64,000 bases of DNA from Rhizobium sp. J15 (GCF_002531825.1 NZ_NWSX01000008.1:124001-188000), one strand, 5' to 3'; numbered from the stretch's first letter, positions 43,888-54,605 are shown. Notes: a model not told the origin generated them from the sequence alone. Numbers and translations: made by a program.

Positions 43888-43972
43888 TGGTGCCCAGAAG
43901 AGGACTCGAACCTCCACGCCTCGCGGCACAGGTACCTGAAACCTGCGCGTCTACCAATTCCGCCATCTGGGC
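43888..43972 (-). tRNA. tRNA-Leu (anticodon CAG)
   Basis: The 85-nt cloverleaf reads from GCCCAGA (acceptor) to an encoded CCA end. The anticodon stem CAGGT/ACCTG encloses TTCAGGT, giving anticodon CAG. A long variable arm and a GTTCGAGTC T-loop are present, as expected for a leucine tRNA. No integrase or repeated tRNA end lies beside it, so it shows no sign of being used as an attachment site here. Confidence 0.95.
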
Positions 43973-43982
43973 GACGGAGAGC

Positions 43983-44011
43983 GATGTAAGGGGGTGGCCT
44001 GCGACTGTCAA
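43983..44011 (-). promoter_or_regulatory. Sigma-70-type promoter of tRNA-Leu
   Basis: On the minus strand TTGACA (44006-44011) and TACATC (43983-43988) are separated by exactly 17 bases. The -10 box ends ten bases before the mature tRNA 5' end. Both spacing and the -35 match are near ideal. Confidence 0.65.
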
Positions 44012-44140
44012 CTGGGTTTTTGAAGTTTTCCTGACAGTTGGCAAAAAACTGCAATTCACATCGGGAGAAGTGCTGCCGGACAGGCATAGCGCCGGTCACT
44101 GCGCGCCCTATATAAGGGAAGGATCAAAAGGAAATGGATC

Positions 44141-44554
44141 ATGTCCGCTCCCCGCACGCTTCTGCTCGCCGGCCTTTTGGCCATTCTGTCGCCCGCAATT
44201 GCCGCCGCCGATTCGCTGAAGGTGGGGAGGCCGGGGCTCGGGCCGGTCAATACGGGATCGACGCTCTGCGATTTTCGCGGCTGCTTCGGCTTCGGGCCGC
44301 AGCAATGGCATCGTCCCGCTTATGTTCAGCCGAATTACCGTCCGAGGGGCGCGGGGCCGACCTATTACCTGCCGGGGGCGGCCGGGCGGCCGCAGCTGAC
44401 CTATGATCCGCCGCCGGTGCGCCGCGTGCAGCCGAAGGATCCGAACAAGCACATCGCCTGGTGCACCAATGAATACCGATCCTACAATCCGAGGACTGAT
44501 CATTTCCTCACCTATGAGGGCGTCTACAGGGTCTGCCGCTCGCCCTATCGCTGA
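44141..44554 (+). CDS. BA14K-like secreted protein
   Basis: This 137-aa protein has a signal peptide (residues 1-23, ending AAA). A Pro/Tyr/Gly-rich middle follows, and the C-terminal motif HIAWCTNEYRSYNPRTDHF...GVYRVCRSPY near 105-136 matches the BA14K family, first known as a Brucella surface antigen. Two Cys residues in the motif probably bond. Rhizobial genomes carry many copies of unknown role. It lies on the plus strand, convergent with the SelT-like gene. Confidence 0.85.
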   Translation: MSAPRTLLLAGLLAILSPAIAAADSLKVGRPGLGPVNTGSTLCDFRGCFGFGPQQWHRPAYVQPNYRPRGAGPTYYLPGAAGRPQLTYDPPPVRRVQPKDPNKHIAWCTNEYRSYNPRTDHFLTYEGVYRVCRSPYR

Positions 44555-44565
44555 AGCTGTTGCAA

Positions 44566-44859
44566 TCAGCTTTCGAGCGAGGCGCGGTCGACATGGCCGA
44601 GATCGCGGCCGGGCTCGACGATGTCGCGGACCCGCTGCTTCAGCTCCTTCGGCCCGGGAAAGCCGCCGTCACGCTTGCGCTCCCAGATGAGGTCGCCATT
44701 GACGCGGATCTCGAAATTGCCGCCGGTGGCGGGGATCAGCGCCACTTCGGCGAGGCTGTCGGAAAAGGTGTGCAGCAGCTCCTGCGCCATCCAGGCGGCG
44801 CGCAGCAGCCAGTTGCATTGGGTGCAGTAGAGGATCGAGACGCGGGCTTTGTCGGTCAT
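44566..44859 (-). CDS. SelT/SelW/SelH family thioredoxin-like protein
   Basis: This 97-aa protein has a CxxC redox motif in LYCTQCNWLLRAAWMAQELL (about residues 11-14) and the family pattern LIPATGGNFEIRVNGDLIWERKRDGGFPGPKELKQRVRD. Family members are redox proteins; in bacteria the selenocysteine is replaced by Cys, as here. The start at 44859 is the ATG just before the family domain; the longer frame would extend into the opposing gene region. Physiological role is unknown. Confidence 0.88.
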   Translation of the reverse strand: MTDKARVSILYCTQCNWLLRAAWMAQELLHTFSDSLAEVALIPATGGNFEIRVNGDLIWERKRDGGFPGPKELKQRVRDIVEPGRDLGHVDRASLES

Positions 44860-44987
44860 GGCGGTTTCCTTTCGTTCCGACTGGTTTAAGCCTTGCCTCG
44901 TGCGCGCGCAATCGGCCTCGCACAAGCGTCTTGCCTGCTGCCTACTGGCATGATCTTCTCCCGCCATCGGCCATATTGGGAAAGCCT

Positions 44988-45725
44988 ATGCGAGTCGCAG
45001 TCGTCGAAAACATGAGGAACACCGGTCTTGGCGCGCTTGCCAGGGCGCTCGACGAGGCGGGAGCGGAGATCGAGTGGTTCCGGGTCTGGCAGGACGGTAT
45101 CCTGCCGCAGGACATATCGGGCCATGACGCGCTCGTCGTTCTCGGCGGCGAACAGAGCGCGCTGGATGACGAGACGCACCCGTACCTGCCGGAGCTCGTG
45201 CGGCTGGCGCGCCGCTTCGGCGATGCCGGCAGGGCGGTGCTCGGCATCTGCCTCGGCAGTCAGATTCTCGCCCGAGCCTATGGCGCCGACAACCTGCTGG
45301 GTGCCGCGCGCGAGTTCGGCTGGCACAGCATCGGCGTCACCAGTGAAGGCCGGGCCGATCCGCTGCTGTCCGATGTGGGCGGCGAATTCACCATCTTTCA
45401 ATGGCACGCCGATACGTTTTCCTTGCCCGAAGGCGCGGTTCGTCTTGCGTCGAGCCCCATCGCCGAGAACCAGGCCTTCCGTATCGGCCGCGCCGTCTAC
45501 GGCACCCAGTTTCACTTCGAGGCCGACACCGGGGTCGTCGGGCAGTGGAAGGCCGAGTTTCCCGGCACGATCGAGCGCATCGCTCCCGGCTGGCTGGAGG
45601 ATTATGGCGAATTGGCAGCGCGCCATGGTGCCGCCGCCGATGCCGCAGGCCTTGCCATCGCGCGCGCCTGGGTCGGCCTCATCGAGCGGCAGGAGGCCCG
45701 TCCGCTGTCGCAGGCGATTGCGTGA
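44988..45725 (+). CDS. Class I glutamine amidotransferase (GMP-synthase-like)
   Basis: This 245-aa protein has the GATase nucleophile elbow GICLGSQ with Cys88, and FHFEAD with the catalytic His near 175. There is no attached synthetase domain. Stand-alone members include gamma-glutamyl hydrolases of polyamine or purine breakdown, so the reaction is uncertain. The ATG at 44988 follows GGGAAAG. It precedes the maltose-acetyltransferase-type gene by 11 bases. Confidence 0.9.
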   Translation: MRVAVVENMRNTGLGALARALDEAGAEIEWFRVWQDGILPQDISGHDALVVLGGEQSALDDETHPYLPELVRLARRFGDAGRAVLGICLGSQILARAYGADNLLGAAREFGWHSIGVTSEGRADPLLSDVGGEFTIFQWHADTFSLPEGAVRLASSPIAENQAFRIGRAVYGTQFHFEADTGVVGQWKAEFPGTIERIAPGWLEDYGELAARHGAAADAAGLAIARAWVGLIERQEARPLSQAIA

Positions 45726-45736
45726 GGGGCGAGGCG

Positions 45737-46294
45737 ATGCCGGCAAGCGAACGCGAAAAGATGGCGGCCGGTGAATGGTATTGCTGCCTCGACGACGAAC
45801 TCAATCTGCTGCGCCGGCAGGCGCGACTGGCCGTCCATGCCCATAACACCTTGCCGCCCGATGAGCGCGGCGCCGCAGCACCTGCCCTGAGGGCGCTCTT
45901 TGCCGAGGCCGCGCCCGATATCTTCATCGAAGCGCCGTTCCACTGCTCCTACGGCATCAATATCGTTCTCGGCGAGCGCGTTTATTTCAATGCCGGCTGC
46001 ACCATCCTTGACTCCGGCAGCGTCATGATCGGCGATCGCACCATGTTCGGGCCGGGCGTGCAGATCTATTGCGCCGAACATCACAAGGATCTCGCCCTTC
46101 GCCGCGCGGGCATCGAGATCGCCCGGCCGGTCGAGATCGGCAGCGACGTCTGGATCGGCGGCGGCGCCATCATCCTCGGCGGGGTGGCGATCGGCGATGG
46201 CGCGATCGTCGGCGCCGGTGCCGTCGTGACGAAGGACGTGCCGGCGGGTGCAACCGTCGTCGGCAATCCCGCGCGCCAGATAAGCCGCTTCTGA
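45737..46294 (+). CDS. Maltose/galactoside O-acetyltransferase family
   Basis: This 185-aa protein has an N-terminal Mac domain ([22 protein letters not shown]). A left-handed beta helix built of hexapeptide repeats follows, ending [43 protein letters not shown]. The catalytic His is in YCAEHHKD near residue 115. It acetylates a sugar or glycan acceptor; the exact acceptor is not visible. GAGG precedes the ATG, and the gene is likely cotranscribed with the upstream amidotransferase gene. Confidence 0.92.
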   Translation: MPASEREKMAAGEWYCCLDDELNLLRRQARLAVHAHNTLPPDERGAAAPALRALFAEAAPDIFIEAPFHCSYGINIVLGERVYFNAGCTILDSGSVMIGDRTMFGPGVQIYCAEHHKDLALRRAGIEIARPVEIGSDVWIGGGAIILGGVAIGDGAIVGAGAVVTKDVPAGATVVGNPARQISRF

Positions 46295-46367
46295 GATTCC
46301 GGCTCGCGGGCTCCCTCGACAATGGCGCCGGCTCCGCTAGATCAGATGGCGGAAGGGGAGAAATACC

Positions 46368-46820
46368 ATGACAGCACGGAACTTACCCATGGAAGGCGGC
46401 TGCCGCTGCGGCCGGGTGCGGTTGAAGATCAGCGCGCTGCCGCTGCTCACCATGGCCTGCCATTGTACCGGCTGCCAAAGGATGACGGCAAGCGCCTATT
46501 CACTGAGCGCCGCCATCCCCAGCGAAGGTTTCGAGGTCACGAAAGGCGAGCCCGTCATCGGCGGCCTGCATGGCACGACGAAGCATTATTTCTGTCCGCA
46601 TTGCATGAGCTGGATGTTCACCCGGCCGGAAGGCATGGACTGGTTCGTCAACCTGCGCGTCACCATGCTCGATGATCCGAGCTGGTTTACGCCCTTCATC
46701 GAGACATGGACTAGCGAGAAGCTGGCCTTCGCCGAGACGGGAGCGGTTTACAGCTACGCGGCGCTGCCTGAAATGGCGGCGTATGAAGGGTTGGTCAACG
46801 AGTATATGGCGCGAAACTGA
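46368..46820 (+). CDS. GFA family (CENP-V/Gfa zinc-binding) protein
   Basis: This 150-aa protein has the cysteine pattern of the family: GGCRCGRV (about 11-14), CHCTGCQRMTAS (about 31-36) and FCPHCMSW (about 75-78), binding two zinc ions. Some relatives help formaldehyde react with glutathione, but most are uncharacterised. A C-terminal region FIETWTSEKLAF fits the family. It converges on the ccdB gene with two bases between stops. Confidence 0.9.
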   Translation: MTARNLPMEGGCRCGRVRLKISALPLLTMACHCTGCQRMTASAYSLSAAIPSEGFEVTKGEPVIGGLHGTTKHYFCPHCMSWMFTRPEGMDWFVNLRVTMLDDPSWFTPFIETWTSEKLAFAETGAVYSYAALPEMAAYEGLVNEYMARN

Positions 46821-46822
46821 AT

Positions 46823-47122
46823 TCAGAAGCCTTGGAAGAGAAAATCCAGGGCGCCGGTAATGATATCGCTTTTATCAGATAGATCCGCGACCGCTATTCC
46901 CAATTCGGTTGTCGGAATCGATGCCATGCGCTGAGTCGCCATGACATGGATTTCACCGTCGATGGCAAAGCGCGGATTCAGCCGTGAGATTGACCAGCTC
47001 AGTTCTTGTACTGGATGCAGCGGAACCATGACTCGCGAAGGCAGATCGTCAAGCAGGTTGGCTTGAAGGTCGATGGCGAGGGCATTCCCGCTTTTCAGGC
47101 GATAGACATGAAAGCGCGCCAT
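46823..47122 (-). CDS. ccdB: CcdB-family toxin (gyrase inhibitor type)
   Basis: This 99-aa protein aligns by eye along its length with F-plasmid CcdB: an N-terminal strand FHVYRLKSG, then LLDDLPSRVMVPLHP, then the C-terminal region MASIPTTELGIAVADLSDKSDIITGALDFL. It ends FQGF where F CcdB ends FWGI; the Trp-Gly-Ile tail is important for gyrase poisoning, so potency or target may differ. Its ATG overlaps the ccdA stop (TGATG), the usual coupling. The longer frame to 47212 is rejected because it would sit inside ccdA. Confidence 0.88.
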   Translation of the reverse strand: MARFHVYRLKSGNALAIDLQANLLDDLPSRVMVPLHPVQELSWSISRLNPRFAIDGEIHVMATQRMASIPTTELGIAVADLSDKSDIITGALDFLFQGF

Positions 47123-47352
47123 CAAAACTGACGATACTTGGCAAACGGCAACCCGTGCTTTTCGACATACTCGTTTTCCAGCCGGATAGCCTCGGCATTC
47201 TCGATACGCCACAGCCGCTCGCGTTCCGCCTTTATGGCTTTCGCGATTCCATCCTCCGCTGCCCGGGATATGTTGATCTTCAGCTCGCGCGCCTGCGAGA
47301 CCAGTCCCTCATCGAGAGAGAGGTTCGCTGCTTTCCTTGCCTGCTGGGCCAT
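47122..47352 (-). CDS. ccdA: CcdA-family antitoxin
   Basis: This 76-aa protein has a ribbon-helix-helix N-terminus (AANLSLDEGLVSQARELKINISRAAEDGI) that would bind the operon promoter, and a disordered C-terminal tail (ENEYVEKHGLPFAKYRQF) that would wrap the toxin. The gene order, antitoxin first and overlapping, is standard. It lies 58 bases from the lepA stop on the same strand. The region upstream (47353-47410) holds an inverted CATATGATC-like stretch that may be its operator. Confidence 0.88.
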   Translation of the reverse strand: MAQQARKAANLSLDEGLVSQARELKINISRAAEDGIAKAIKAERERLWRIENAEAIRLENEYVEKHGLPFAKYRQF

Positions 47353-47410
47353 AACTATCTCCTGGATTTCATGCGCAGATCATATGCGCATGAAATGCCA
47401 TTGAGAAGCG

Positions 47411-49243
<1,833 letters not shown>

Positions 49244-49320
49244 ATAGCAGCGCCGCCCCGTGCCGCAAAGCGGTAATTATCCCGCTGTTTACGCTATTTT
49301 GCCGGCCGGTCGAAGACGTA

Positions 49321-50019
49321 TCAGACCGGCCAGGTCTCCAGCCGCCAGGCCGAATCCCAGAACATCCATTCATATTGGGAGGCGCGCACGAAAACATCCA
49401 TCATTCCGGCACGTTCCGTCGGCGATGCGGCGCGGGCGGCGATATCGGTGAGTGCGATTACCTCGCGCGCGCCGGCTGCGAACTGCGGATCGCCGTAGGT
49501 GTTGATCCATGCCTGGAAAACATTGCCGTCGATCGCCGGCCTGTTCTTGATGCCTTCGCCGACGTGCCAGTAGATCCAGAAGCACGGCAGAATGGCGGAA
49601 AGCGCGACGGCATAGGAGCTGTGATAGGCGGTCGCCAGGAGGAAGTTCGTATAGGCAAAGCAGGAGGGCGAGGGCTCGGCTGCCGTCACATCCGCGCTCG
49701 AAATGCCGAACTGCGAGAGGAAGCCGGCATGCAGGCCCTGCTCGACGGTGATCGCCTTCTGCGCCGAGCCGAGAAAGCGCAGCACCTGCGCATTATCAGG
49801 CGCTTTGGCGGCGACGATGGCGAGGCACCGGGCATAATGTTTCAGGTAGATCGCGTCCTGCAGGATATAGTGGCGGAAAACTTCCGGCGGCAGCGTACCG
49901 TCCGAAAGCCGCTGCAGCAGCGGCAATGCTTCGATCTCGGCCATGATGGGTTTGATCCGGTCCCAGGCATCAGCAGTGAAGCTCCCGGTGATTTCCGTAT
50001 TCTGCATGCTGCCGTCCAT
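49321..50019 (-). CDS. tenA: TenA family thiaminase II/aminopyrimidine aminohydrolase
   Basis: This 232-aa all-helical protein shows TenA motifs: FRHYILQDAIYLKHYARCLAI (about residues 42-62), YTNFLLATAYHSSYAVALSAILPCFWIYWHVG with the catalytic Cys near 140, and the C-terminal Glu-containing ASQYEWMFWDSAW. It salvages degraded thiamine pyrimidine. The start at 50019 has GGAGG six bases upstream. No TPP riboswitch is visible in the 135-base upstream gap shared with the XRE-cupin gene. Confidence 0.92.
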   Translation of the reverse strand: MDGSMQNTEITGSFTADAWDRIKPIMAEIEALPLLQRLSDGTLPPEVFRHYILQDAIYLKHYARCLAIVAAKAPDNAQVLRFLGSAQKAITVEQGLHAGFLSQFGISSADVTAAEPSPSCFAYTNFLLATAYHSSYAVALSAILPCFWIYWHVGEGIKNRPAIDGNVFQAWINTYGDPQFAAGAREVIALTDIAARAASPTERAGMMDVFVRASQYEWMFWDSAWRLETWPV

Positions 50020-50154
50020 GATGTCCTCCGTATCGAGCGCCGCCGCCATATATCGGCGGCGCCGCGGGGAAGGCAAGCGGAATGCAGCGTTAGGGCGCCC
50101 TTGATTCCATCATGAGATAATGTATTTCTCTTATAGTAGAATCGGGAATTCACG

Positions 50155-50724
50155 ATGGAACAGGAACTCGAACAGGAGATCGGCATCCGCATCCGCAAGC
50201 TGCGGCTGGAAAAGGGGCTGACGCTGGATGATCTGGCCGAGGCCTCCGGTGTCAGCCGGGCGATGATCTCGCGCATCGAGCGGGCGGAGGCGAGCCCCAC
50301 CGCCTCGCTGCTGGCAAGGGTCTGCGCCGCCCTCGGCCTGTCGCTCTCGGCCTTTTTCGCGGAGGAGGGGCAGCAGGCCTCGCCGCTCGCGCGCCGGCAG
50401 GAGCAGCAGGTCTGGCGCGATCCGGAGACCGGTTATCTCAGGCGCGCGGTGTCGGCGCCCGGCACCGCCTCCACCGTCGATATCGTCGAAGTCGAATTTC
50501 CCGCTGGCGCCCGCGTCAGCTTCCCCCCGCATGCCGCATCGCACGACATGACGCAGCATGTCTGGCTCTTCGATGGCGAATTGGAGATGACAGCAGGCGA
50601 GACGGTCTATCGGCTGCGTCCAGGCGATTGCCTCTTCATGCCCGTCGGCGAGGGGCATTCCTTTCATAATCCCGGCAACGCGCCGGCGCGCTATTGCGTC
50701 GTGCTCGACCGCGGCGGCCGCTAA
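50155..50724 (+). CDS. XRE-family regulator with C-terminal cupin domain
   Basis: This 189-aa protein has an N-terminal HTH_3 domain (residues 8-65, LRLEKGLTLDDLAEASGVSRAMISRIERAEASPTASLLARVCAALG) and a C-terminal cupin (about 105-185, with HDMTQHVWLFDGELEM and GDCLFMPVGEGHSFHNPG). Such regulators sense small metabolites through the cupin. It diverges from tenA and is followed by a GNAT gene 24 bases later, so either neighbour may be a target. Confidence 0.92.
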   Translation: MEQELEQEIGIRIRKLRLEKGLTLDDLAEASGVSRAMISRIERAEASPTASLLARVCAALGLSLSAFFAEEGQQASPLARRQEQQVWRDPETGYLRRAVSAPGTASTVDIVEVEFPAGARVSFPPHAASHDMTQHVWLFDGELEMTAGETVYRLRPGDCLFMPVGEGHSFHNPGNAPARYCVVLDRGGR

Positions 50725-50748
50725 CGATTTTCATTTCAGGAGAAGAAT

Positions 50749-51267
50749 ATGCCCGACATTCGCACCCTTTCGGCCGAGGAAGCACGCGCGGCCATCCCTG
50801 ATCTTGCAGAGGTGCTTGCCGATTGCGTCGCCGGCGGTGCTTCCGTCGGCTTCATGCAGCCCTATGCGCCCGAGGATGCCGGGCCCTACTGGCTAGAAGT
50901 CGCCGAGGCGGTTGCCGGCGGCGGCAGCCTGTTGCTGGTCGCCGAACTCGATGGCCGGATCGTCGGCACGGTGCAGGTCGGCGCCGCGCAAATGCCGAAC
51001 CAGCCGCATCGCGGCGATCTGAAGAAGCTCCTGGTGCATCGCTCCGCCCGCGGCAAAGGCCTCGCTCGCCTGCTGATGGAAGCCGCCGAACGCGAGGCGG
51101 CCACCCGCGGCAAAACCCTGCTCGTGCTCGACACGGCAACCGGCAGCGATGCCGAGGCTATCTATCCGCGCCTGGGCTGGCAGCGCGTCGGCGTCATTCC
51201 CGATTATGCGCTGTGGCCGGAAGGCGGTTTCTGTGACACCACTTTGTTCTACAAGCGGCTCACCTGA
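50749..51267 (+). CDS. GNAT-family N-acetyltransferase
   Basis: This 172-aa protein has a GNAT domain over about residues 55-165, with the acetyl-CoA loop KKLLVHRSARGKGLARLLMEAAE (about 86-108) and IYPRLGWQRVGVIPDYALWPEG at the end. The last motif is typical of the subgroup including acetyltransferases for small amines. AGGAGAAG precedes the ATG. It is likely cotranscribed with the XRE-cupin gene. The acceptor is unknown. Confidence 0.9.
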   Translation: MPDIRTLSAEEARAAIPDLAEVLADCVAGGASVGFMQPYAPEDAGPYWLEVAEAVAGGGSLLLVAELDGRIVGTVQVGAAQMPNQPHRGDLKKLLVHRSARGKGLARLLMEAAEREAATRGKTLLVLDTATGSDAEAIYPRLGWQRVGVIPDYALWPEGGFCDTTLFYKRLT

Positions 51268-51282
51268 TTGTCCTCGTCTCGC

Positions 51283-51894
51283 TTATGCCGCTCTGACGAA
51301 TTCGGAAAGAGCGCCGGCCAGCGTCGCGCCCGCCGTCCATTGCGCCGCGTTCCAGCCGAACTGCCGCGCCGCTTCGATATTCATCGCCATGTCGTCGATG
51401 AAGGCGATCTCGTTGGGCATGGCCTCGGCCCGTTCGGTCGCCAGCCGGAAGAAGTCGGGCGAAGGCTTGCTGTGTCCGAGTGCCGCGGAATAGAGGATGT
51501 CGTCAAAATGGGCGCTGAGGCCCAGCTGTTCCATCAGGTAGCGCGCCCGCCGGTGCTCCTGGTTCGTCGCCAGGAAGAGCGTAACACCGCTTTTCCTGAG
51601 CAAAGCGAGATCTGTCAGCAGATTGCGGTCGAGGCGCGAATCGTTTTCGAACCAGTAGTCGATCAGCGTTGGAGCGCGGAGATGGGGCGCGATCCTTGCC
51701 AGTACGCTGGCGAGCCGTGGCTCCAGCTCGTCGCGGCCGATGATGATGTCGCCCCAGTGAGTCTGAAAGAACTCCCGTTGCAAGAGGTCAGGCCGCAGTC
51801 CGAGGTCGCGTTCGAGATAAGTGAAATGGGGCAGCCCGTCGGCCGGGCGGCCATGAATGAGCACGCCGTCGACATCGACCATCAGCACTTTCAT
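51283..51894 (-). CDS. HAD-superfamily hydrolase
   Basis: This 203-aa protein has HAD motif I VDVDGVLIHG with nucleophile Asp7 and Asp9, motif II LFLATNQEHRRARYL (Thr), motif III Lys in LGHSKPSPDFF, and motif IV AFIDDMAMNIEAA with two Asp. A helical cap lies between residues 15 and 95. It is a phosphatase-like enzyme of unknown substrate. AAGGA lies eight bases before the chosen ATG. It diverges from the deacetylase gene. Confidence 0.9.
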   Translation of the reverse strand: MKVLMVDVDGVLIHGRPADGLPHFTYLERDLGLRPDLLQREFFQTHWGDIIIGRDELEPRLASVLARIAPHLRAPTLIDYWFENDSRLDRNLLTDLALLRKSGVTLFLATNQEHRRARYLMEQLGLSAHFDDILYSAALGHSKPSPDFFRLATERAEAMPNEIAFIDDMAMNIEAARQFGWNAAQWTAGATLAGALSEFVRAA

Positions 51895-52027
51895 GCGGAA
51901 TTTCCTTCGGTCTCGAAACATCGAGAAGGTGCAGTCATCTTCCTTGGCGATCAAGAGCGCCGCGCCGGCTTTTTTGTCGCGGCCGACCCATGTAAACCTC
52001 GACTCTCAACCAGCGACAGGATCTGAA

Positions 52028-53053
52028 ATGCGCGTCATCTATTCCGAAGACCACAAGCTGCGCGATGCCAGAACCGAGCTCTATGCCGGCCGGCTGGTGA
52101 CGCCTTTCGAGGCGCCGTTCCGCGCCGAATGGATCCTTGCGGCGGTGAAGGAGGCAGGCTTTGCCGATGTCGTGGCGCCCGATGCGCACGGGCTGGAAAC
52201 GGCCCGAAAGGTGCATGATCCCGTCTATCTCGATTTTCTCGCCACCGTCTGGGAGCGCTGGGTGGCGGCGGGCTTCGAAGGCGAGGCGATCGCCAATTCA
52301 TTTCCGGTGCGCCGCACCAGCAGCCGCGTGCCCGACAATATCGTCGGCGCGATCGGCCATTACGCCAATGCAGCCGATACCTCCATCACCAAGGGCTCGC
52401 ACGAGGCGGCTCTTGCCTCGATGCGATGCGCGATGACGGGCGCGGATTGGCTGAACGCCGGCCACCGTTTCGCCTTCGCGCTCTGCCGCCCGCCCGGCCA
52501 CCATGCCGGCATTGATCTCTTCGGCGGCTATTGCTTCATCAACAATTCCGGCGTCGCAGCCCAGCGTCTGCTCGATCACGGCGCCAAGAAGGTCGCCGTG
52601 CTCGACGTCGATTTCCATCACGGCAACGGCACGCAGGATCTCTTCTATCGGCGCGGCGATGTCTTCACCGCGTCGCTGCACGGCGATCCCATGTTTGCCT
52701 TTCCTTATTTCCTCGGCCATGCCGATGAAGAGGGCGAAGGGGAGGGCGCCGGCGCCAACCGCAACTATCCGATGCCGCCCCATACGCCCTGGGAGGCCTG
52801 GTCTTCGGCCCTTGCCGATGCGCTCGCCCGCATCAAGGCCTTCGGCGCGGAGGCGATCGTCCTGGCGCTCGGCGTCGATACGTTCGAGCGCGATCCGATC
52901 TCGTTTTTCCAGCTGAAATCGGAGGATTTCATCCGCATGGGAGAGATGATCTCGGCCGCCGGCCTGCCCGTTGTCACTTGCATGGAGGGCGGGTACGGGG
53001 TGCCGGAAATCGGCCTCAACGTCGCCAATGTCCTCAAGGGCCTTGAAGCCTGA
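52028..53053 (+). CDS. Histone-deacetylase-fold amidohydrolase (acetylpolyamine amidohydrolase type)
   Basis: This 341-aa zinc hydrolase has CRPPGHHAGID with the catalytic His pair (about residues 155-160), LDVDFHHGNGTQDLFY with zinc-binding Asp and His (about 193-208), and the C-terminal GVDTFERDP and EGGYGVPEIG. The N-terminus (VIYSEDHKLRDARTELYAGRLV) resembles acetylpolyamine amidohydrolases more than histone deacetylases. The ATG at 52028 follows AGGA; the longer frame overlaps the HAD gene. recX follows within ten bases. Confidence 0.93.
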   Translation: MRVIYSEDHKLRDARTELYAGRLVTPFEAPFRAEWILAAVKEAGFADVVAPDAHGLETARKVHDPVYLDFLATVWERWVAAGFEGEAIANSFPVRRTSSRVPDNIVGAIGHYANAADTSITKGSHEAALASMRCAMTGADWLNAGHRFAFALCRPPGHHAGIDLFGGYCFINNSGVAAQRLLDHGAKKVAVLDVDFHHGNGTQDLFYRRGDVFTASLHGDPMFAFPYFLGHADEEGEGEGAGANRNYPMPPHTPWEAWSSALADALARIKAFGAEAIVLALGVDTFERDPISFFQLKSEDFIRMGEMISAAGLPVVTCMEGGYGVPEIGLNVANVLKGLEA

Positions 53054-53062
53054 TTGCTTGAT

Positions 53063-53614
53063 ATGACTGACGAGACCGTTCCATCCGATATACCGACACC
53101 GCGCATGCTGAGCTGGGCGCGCAACTCCGCGATCTATCGCCTGGAGCGGCGGATGATGACGGAAAAGCAGCTCTTCGACGCAATCGCCCGCAAGGCGAAG
53201 GAGAAGTTCGAGGAGATCAGCGCGGGCCAGGTGAAGGCGCTTGCCGATTTCGCCGTCAAATTCGCCTATGACAATAAGGTGCTCGACGATCGCGCCTATG
53301 CGGAGATCAGCACGCGCTCTGCCGTGCGCGGCGGCAAGTCGAAGCGCGCCATCGCCCAGAAGCTTGCCGCCAAGGGCGTCTCCAGCGACAAGGTCGAGGC
53401 CGCGCTCGGGGAGGCTGACGATCTCTATGCTGCCGCGATATTTGCCCGCAAACGCGCCTTCGGCCCCTTCCGAAGAGTCGAGCTTGATGAAAAACGCAAG
53501 GCGAAAGAGCTTTCGGCTTTCGCCCGCAACGGCTTCAGCTTCGACATCGGCAGGACAGTTTTCGAAATGAGCTTCGAAGACGCCGAAGAGGTCATTCTGG
53601 CCGGCCGCCTCTGA
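53063..53614 (+). CDS. recX: Regulatory protein RecX
   Basis: This 183-aa helical protein resembles RecX, which binds RecA filaments and limits recombination and SOS activity. Conserved parts include MLSWARNSAIYRLERRMMTEKQL, FAVKFAYDNKVLDDRAYAEISTRSAVRGGKSKRAIAQKLAAKGV and the C-terminal AFARNGFSFDIGRTVFE. The ATG at 53063 is used, with TTG at 53054 as an alternative. recA is not in this window. It lies directly behind the deacetylase gene. Confidence 0.9.
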   Translation: MTDETVPSDIPTPRMLSWARNSAIYRLERRMMTEKQLFDAIARKAKEKFEEISAGQVKALADFAVKFAYDNKVLDDRAYAEISTRSAVRGGKSKRAIAQKLAAKGVSSDKVEAALGEADDLYAAAIFARKRAFGPFRRVELDEKRKAKELSAFARNGFSFDIGRTVFEMSFEDAEEVILAGRL

Positions 53615-53707
53615 TGTCGCATCAAACCTCTTTCTGGCTGGATCAGAAGTTTGAATTTGTCGCTCGCCGGCTCCCTTCGTAAGAAGAGCCGCGATCGGGA
53701 GACGAGC

Positions 53708-54601
53708 ATGGAAGAAAAAGCGAATGCCGGCGCGGGCACGCTGAGCGCAGAGACATCGACGGCATTCGGGGGCGTGGCGGCTGGCGGGCTGATGTGCCTG
53801 CTGTCCATGTCGTCGATCCAGTTCGGCGCTGCGCTTTCCTCCTCCGCCATCGCCACCTATGGACCGGCCGGCGCCAGCTGGCTGCGGCTCGCCTTCGCGG
53901 CCATCATCCTGGCGATCGTCGTGCGGCCGCGTATCTCAAGCTACAACAGGGCGCAATGGACGAGCGCTCTGGTTCTCGGCACCACGACGGCGCTGATGAC
54001 CATGAGTTTCTTCGCGGCGATCGAGCGCATTCCGCTCGGGCTTGCCGTGGCGATCGATTTTCTCGGTCCGCTTTCCGTGGCGACCATCGGTTACGGTCTT
54101 GGCCGGCGTCTCGTTTGGCCCCTCCTCGCCGCGCTCGGCGTGCTGGCTCTTGCCCATGACGGCGAAGGCTGGGTCGGCGATATCGAGGGTATTCTCTTCG
54201 CGCTTGGCGCAGGAACCGGCTGGGCGATCTATATCGTCCTGACGAAAAAGATCGGTGCGAGCTTCAAGGGGCTGGAAGGGCTTTCCATGTCGCTGATGGT
54301 CGCCGCGCTGGTCGCGACACCCTTCGGTTTCGCCGGCGCCGTGCCGAAGCTCGATGGCACCGGCCTGATTGAAATGGTGGGCCTTGCCATTCTCGTGCCG
54401 CTGCTGCCCTACACGCTGGAGCTGATCGCCCTGCGGCGCATGCCGACAGCCTCCTTCGGCATTCTCATGAGCCTCGAACCGGCGATTGCCGCACTTGCGG
54501 GCTTTCTCATCCTGACTCAGCCGATGACGCTGCTGCAGATGGCCGGAACTGCCCTGGTCGTCGCGGCAAGCGCCGGCGCGACCTTTTCGGCGAAGCAGTG
54601 A
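53708..54601 (+). CDS. EamA/RhtA-type drug-metabolite transporter
   Basis: This 297-aa protein has ten predicted membrane helices from residue 22 to 292 in two EamA repeats. The ends of the repeats read LGLAVAIDFLGPLSVATIGY and FGILMSLEPAIAALAGFLILTQPMTLLQMAGTALVVAAS. The pattern resembles RhtA, an exporter of threonine and homoserine; substrate is unproven. GGGAG precedes the ATG at 53708. It converges on the hemoglobin gene with four bases between stops. Confidence 0.88.
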   Translation: MEEKANAGAGTLSAETSTAFGGVAAGGLMCLLSMSSIQFGAALSSSAIATYGPAGASWLRLAFAAIILAIVVRPRISSYNRAQWTSALVLGTTTALMTMSFFAAIERIPLGLAVAIDFLGPLSVATIGYGLGRRLVWPLLAALGVLALAHDGEGWVGDIEGILFALGAGTGWAIYIVLTKKIGASFKGLEGLSMSLMVAALVATPFGFAGAVPKLDGTGLIEMVGLAILVPLLPYTLELIALRRMPTASFGILMSLEPAIAALAGFLILTQPMTLLQMAGTALVVAASAGATFSAKQ

Positions 54602-54605
54602 AGGA

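Noticed and set aside
43888..43972. Genomic island attachment at tRNA-Leu
   Set aside because: No integrase, no repeated tRNA 3' end and no mobility gene is found on either side.
50020..50154. TPP riboswitch upstream of tenA
   Set aside because: The gap is too short and lacks the conserved CTGAGA and ACCTGA-type thi-box elements.
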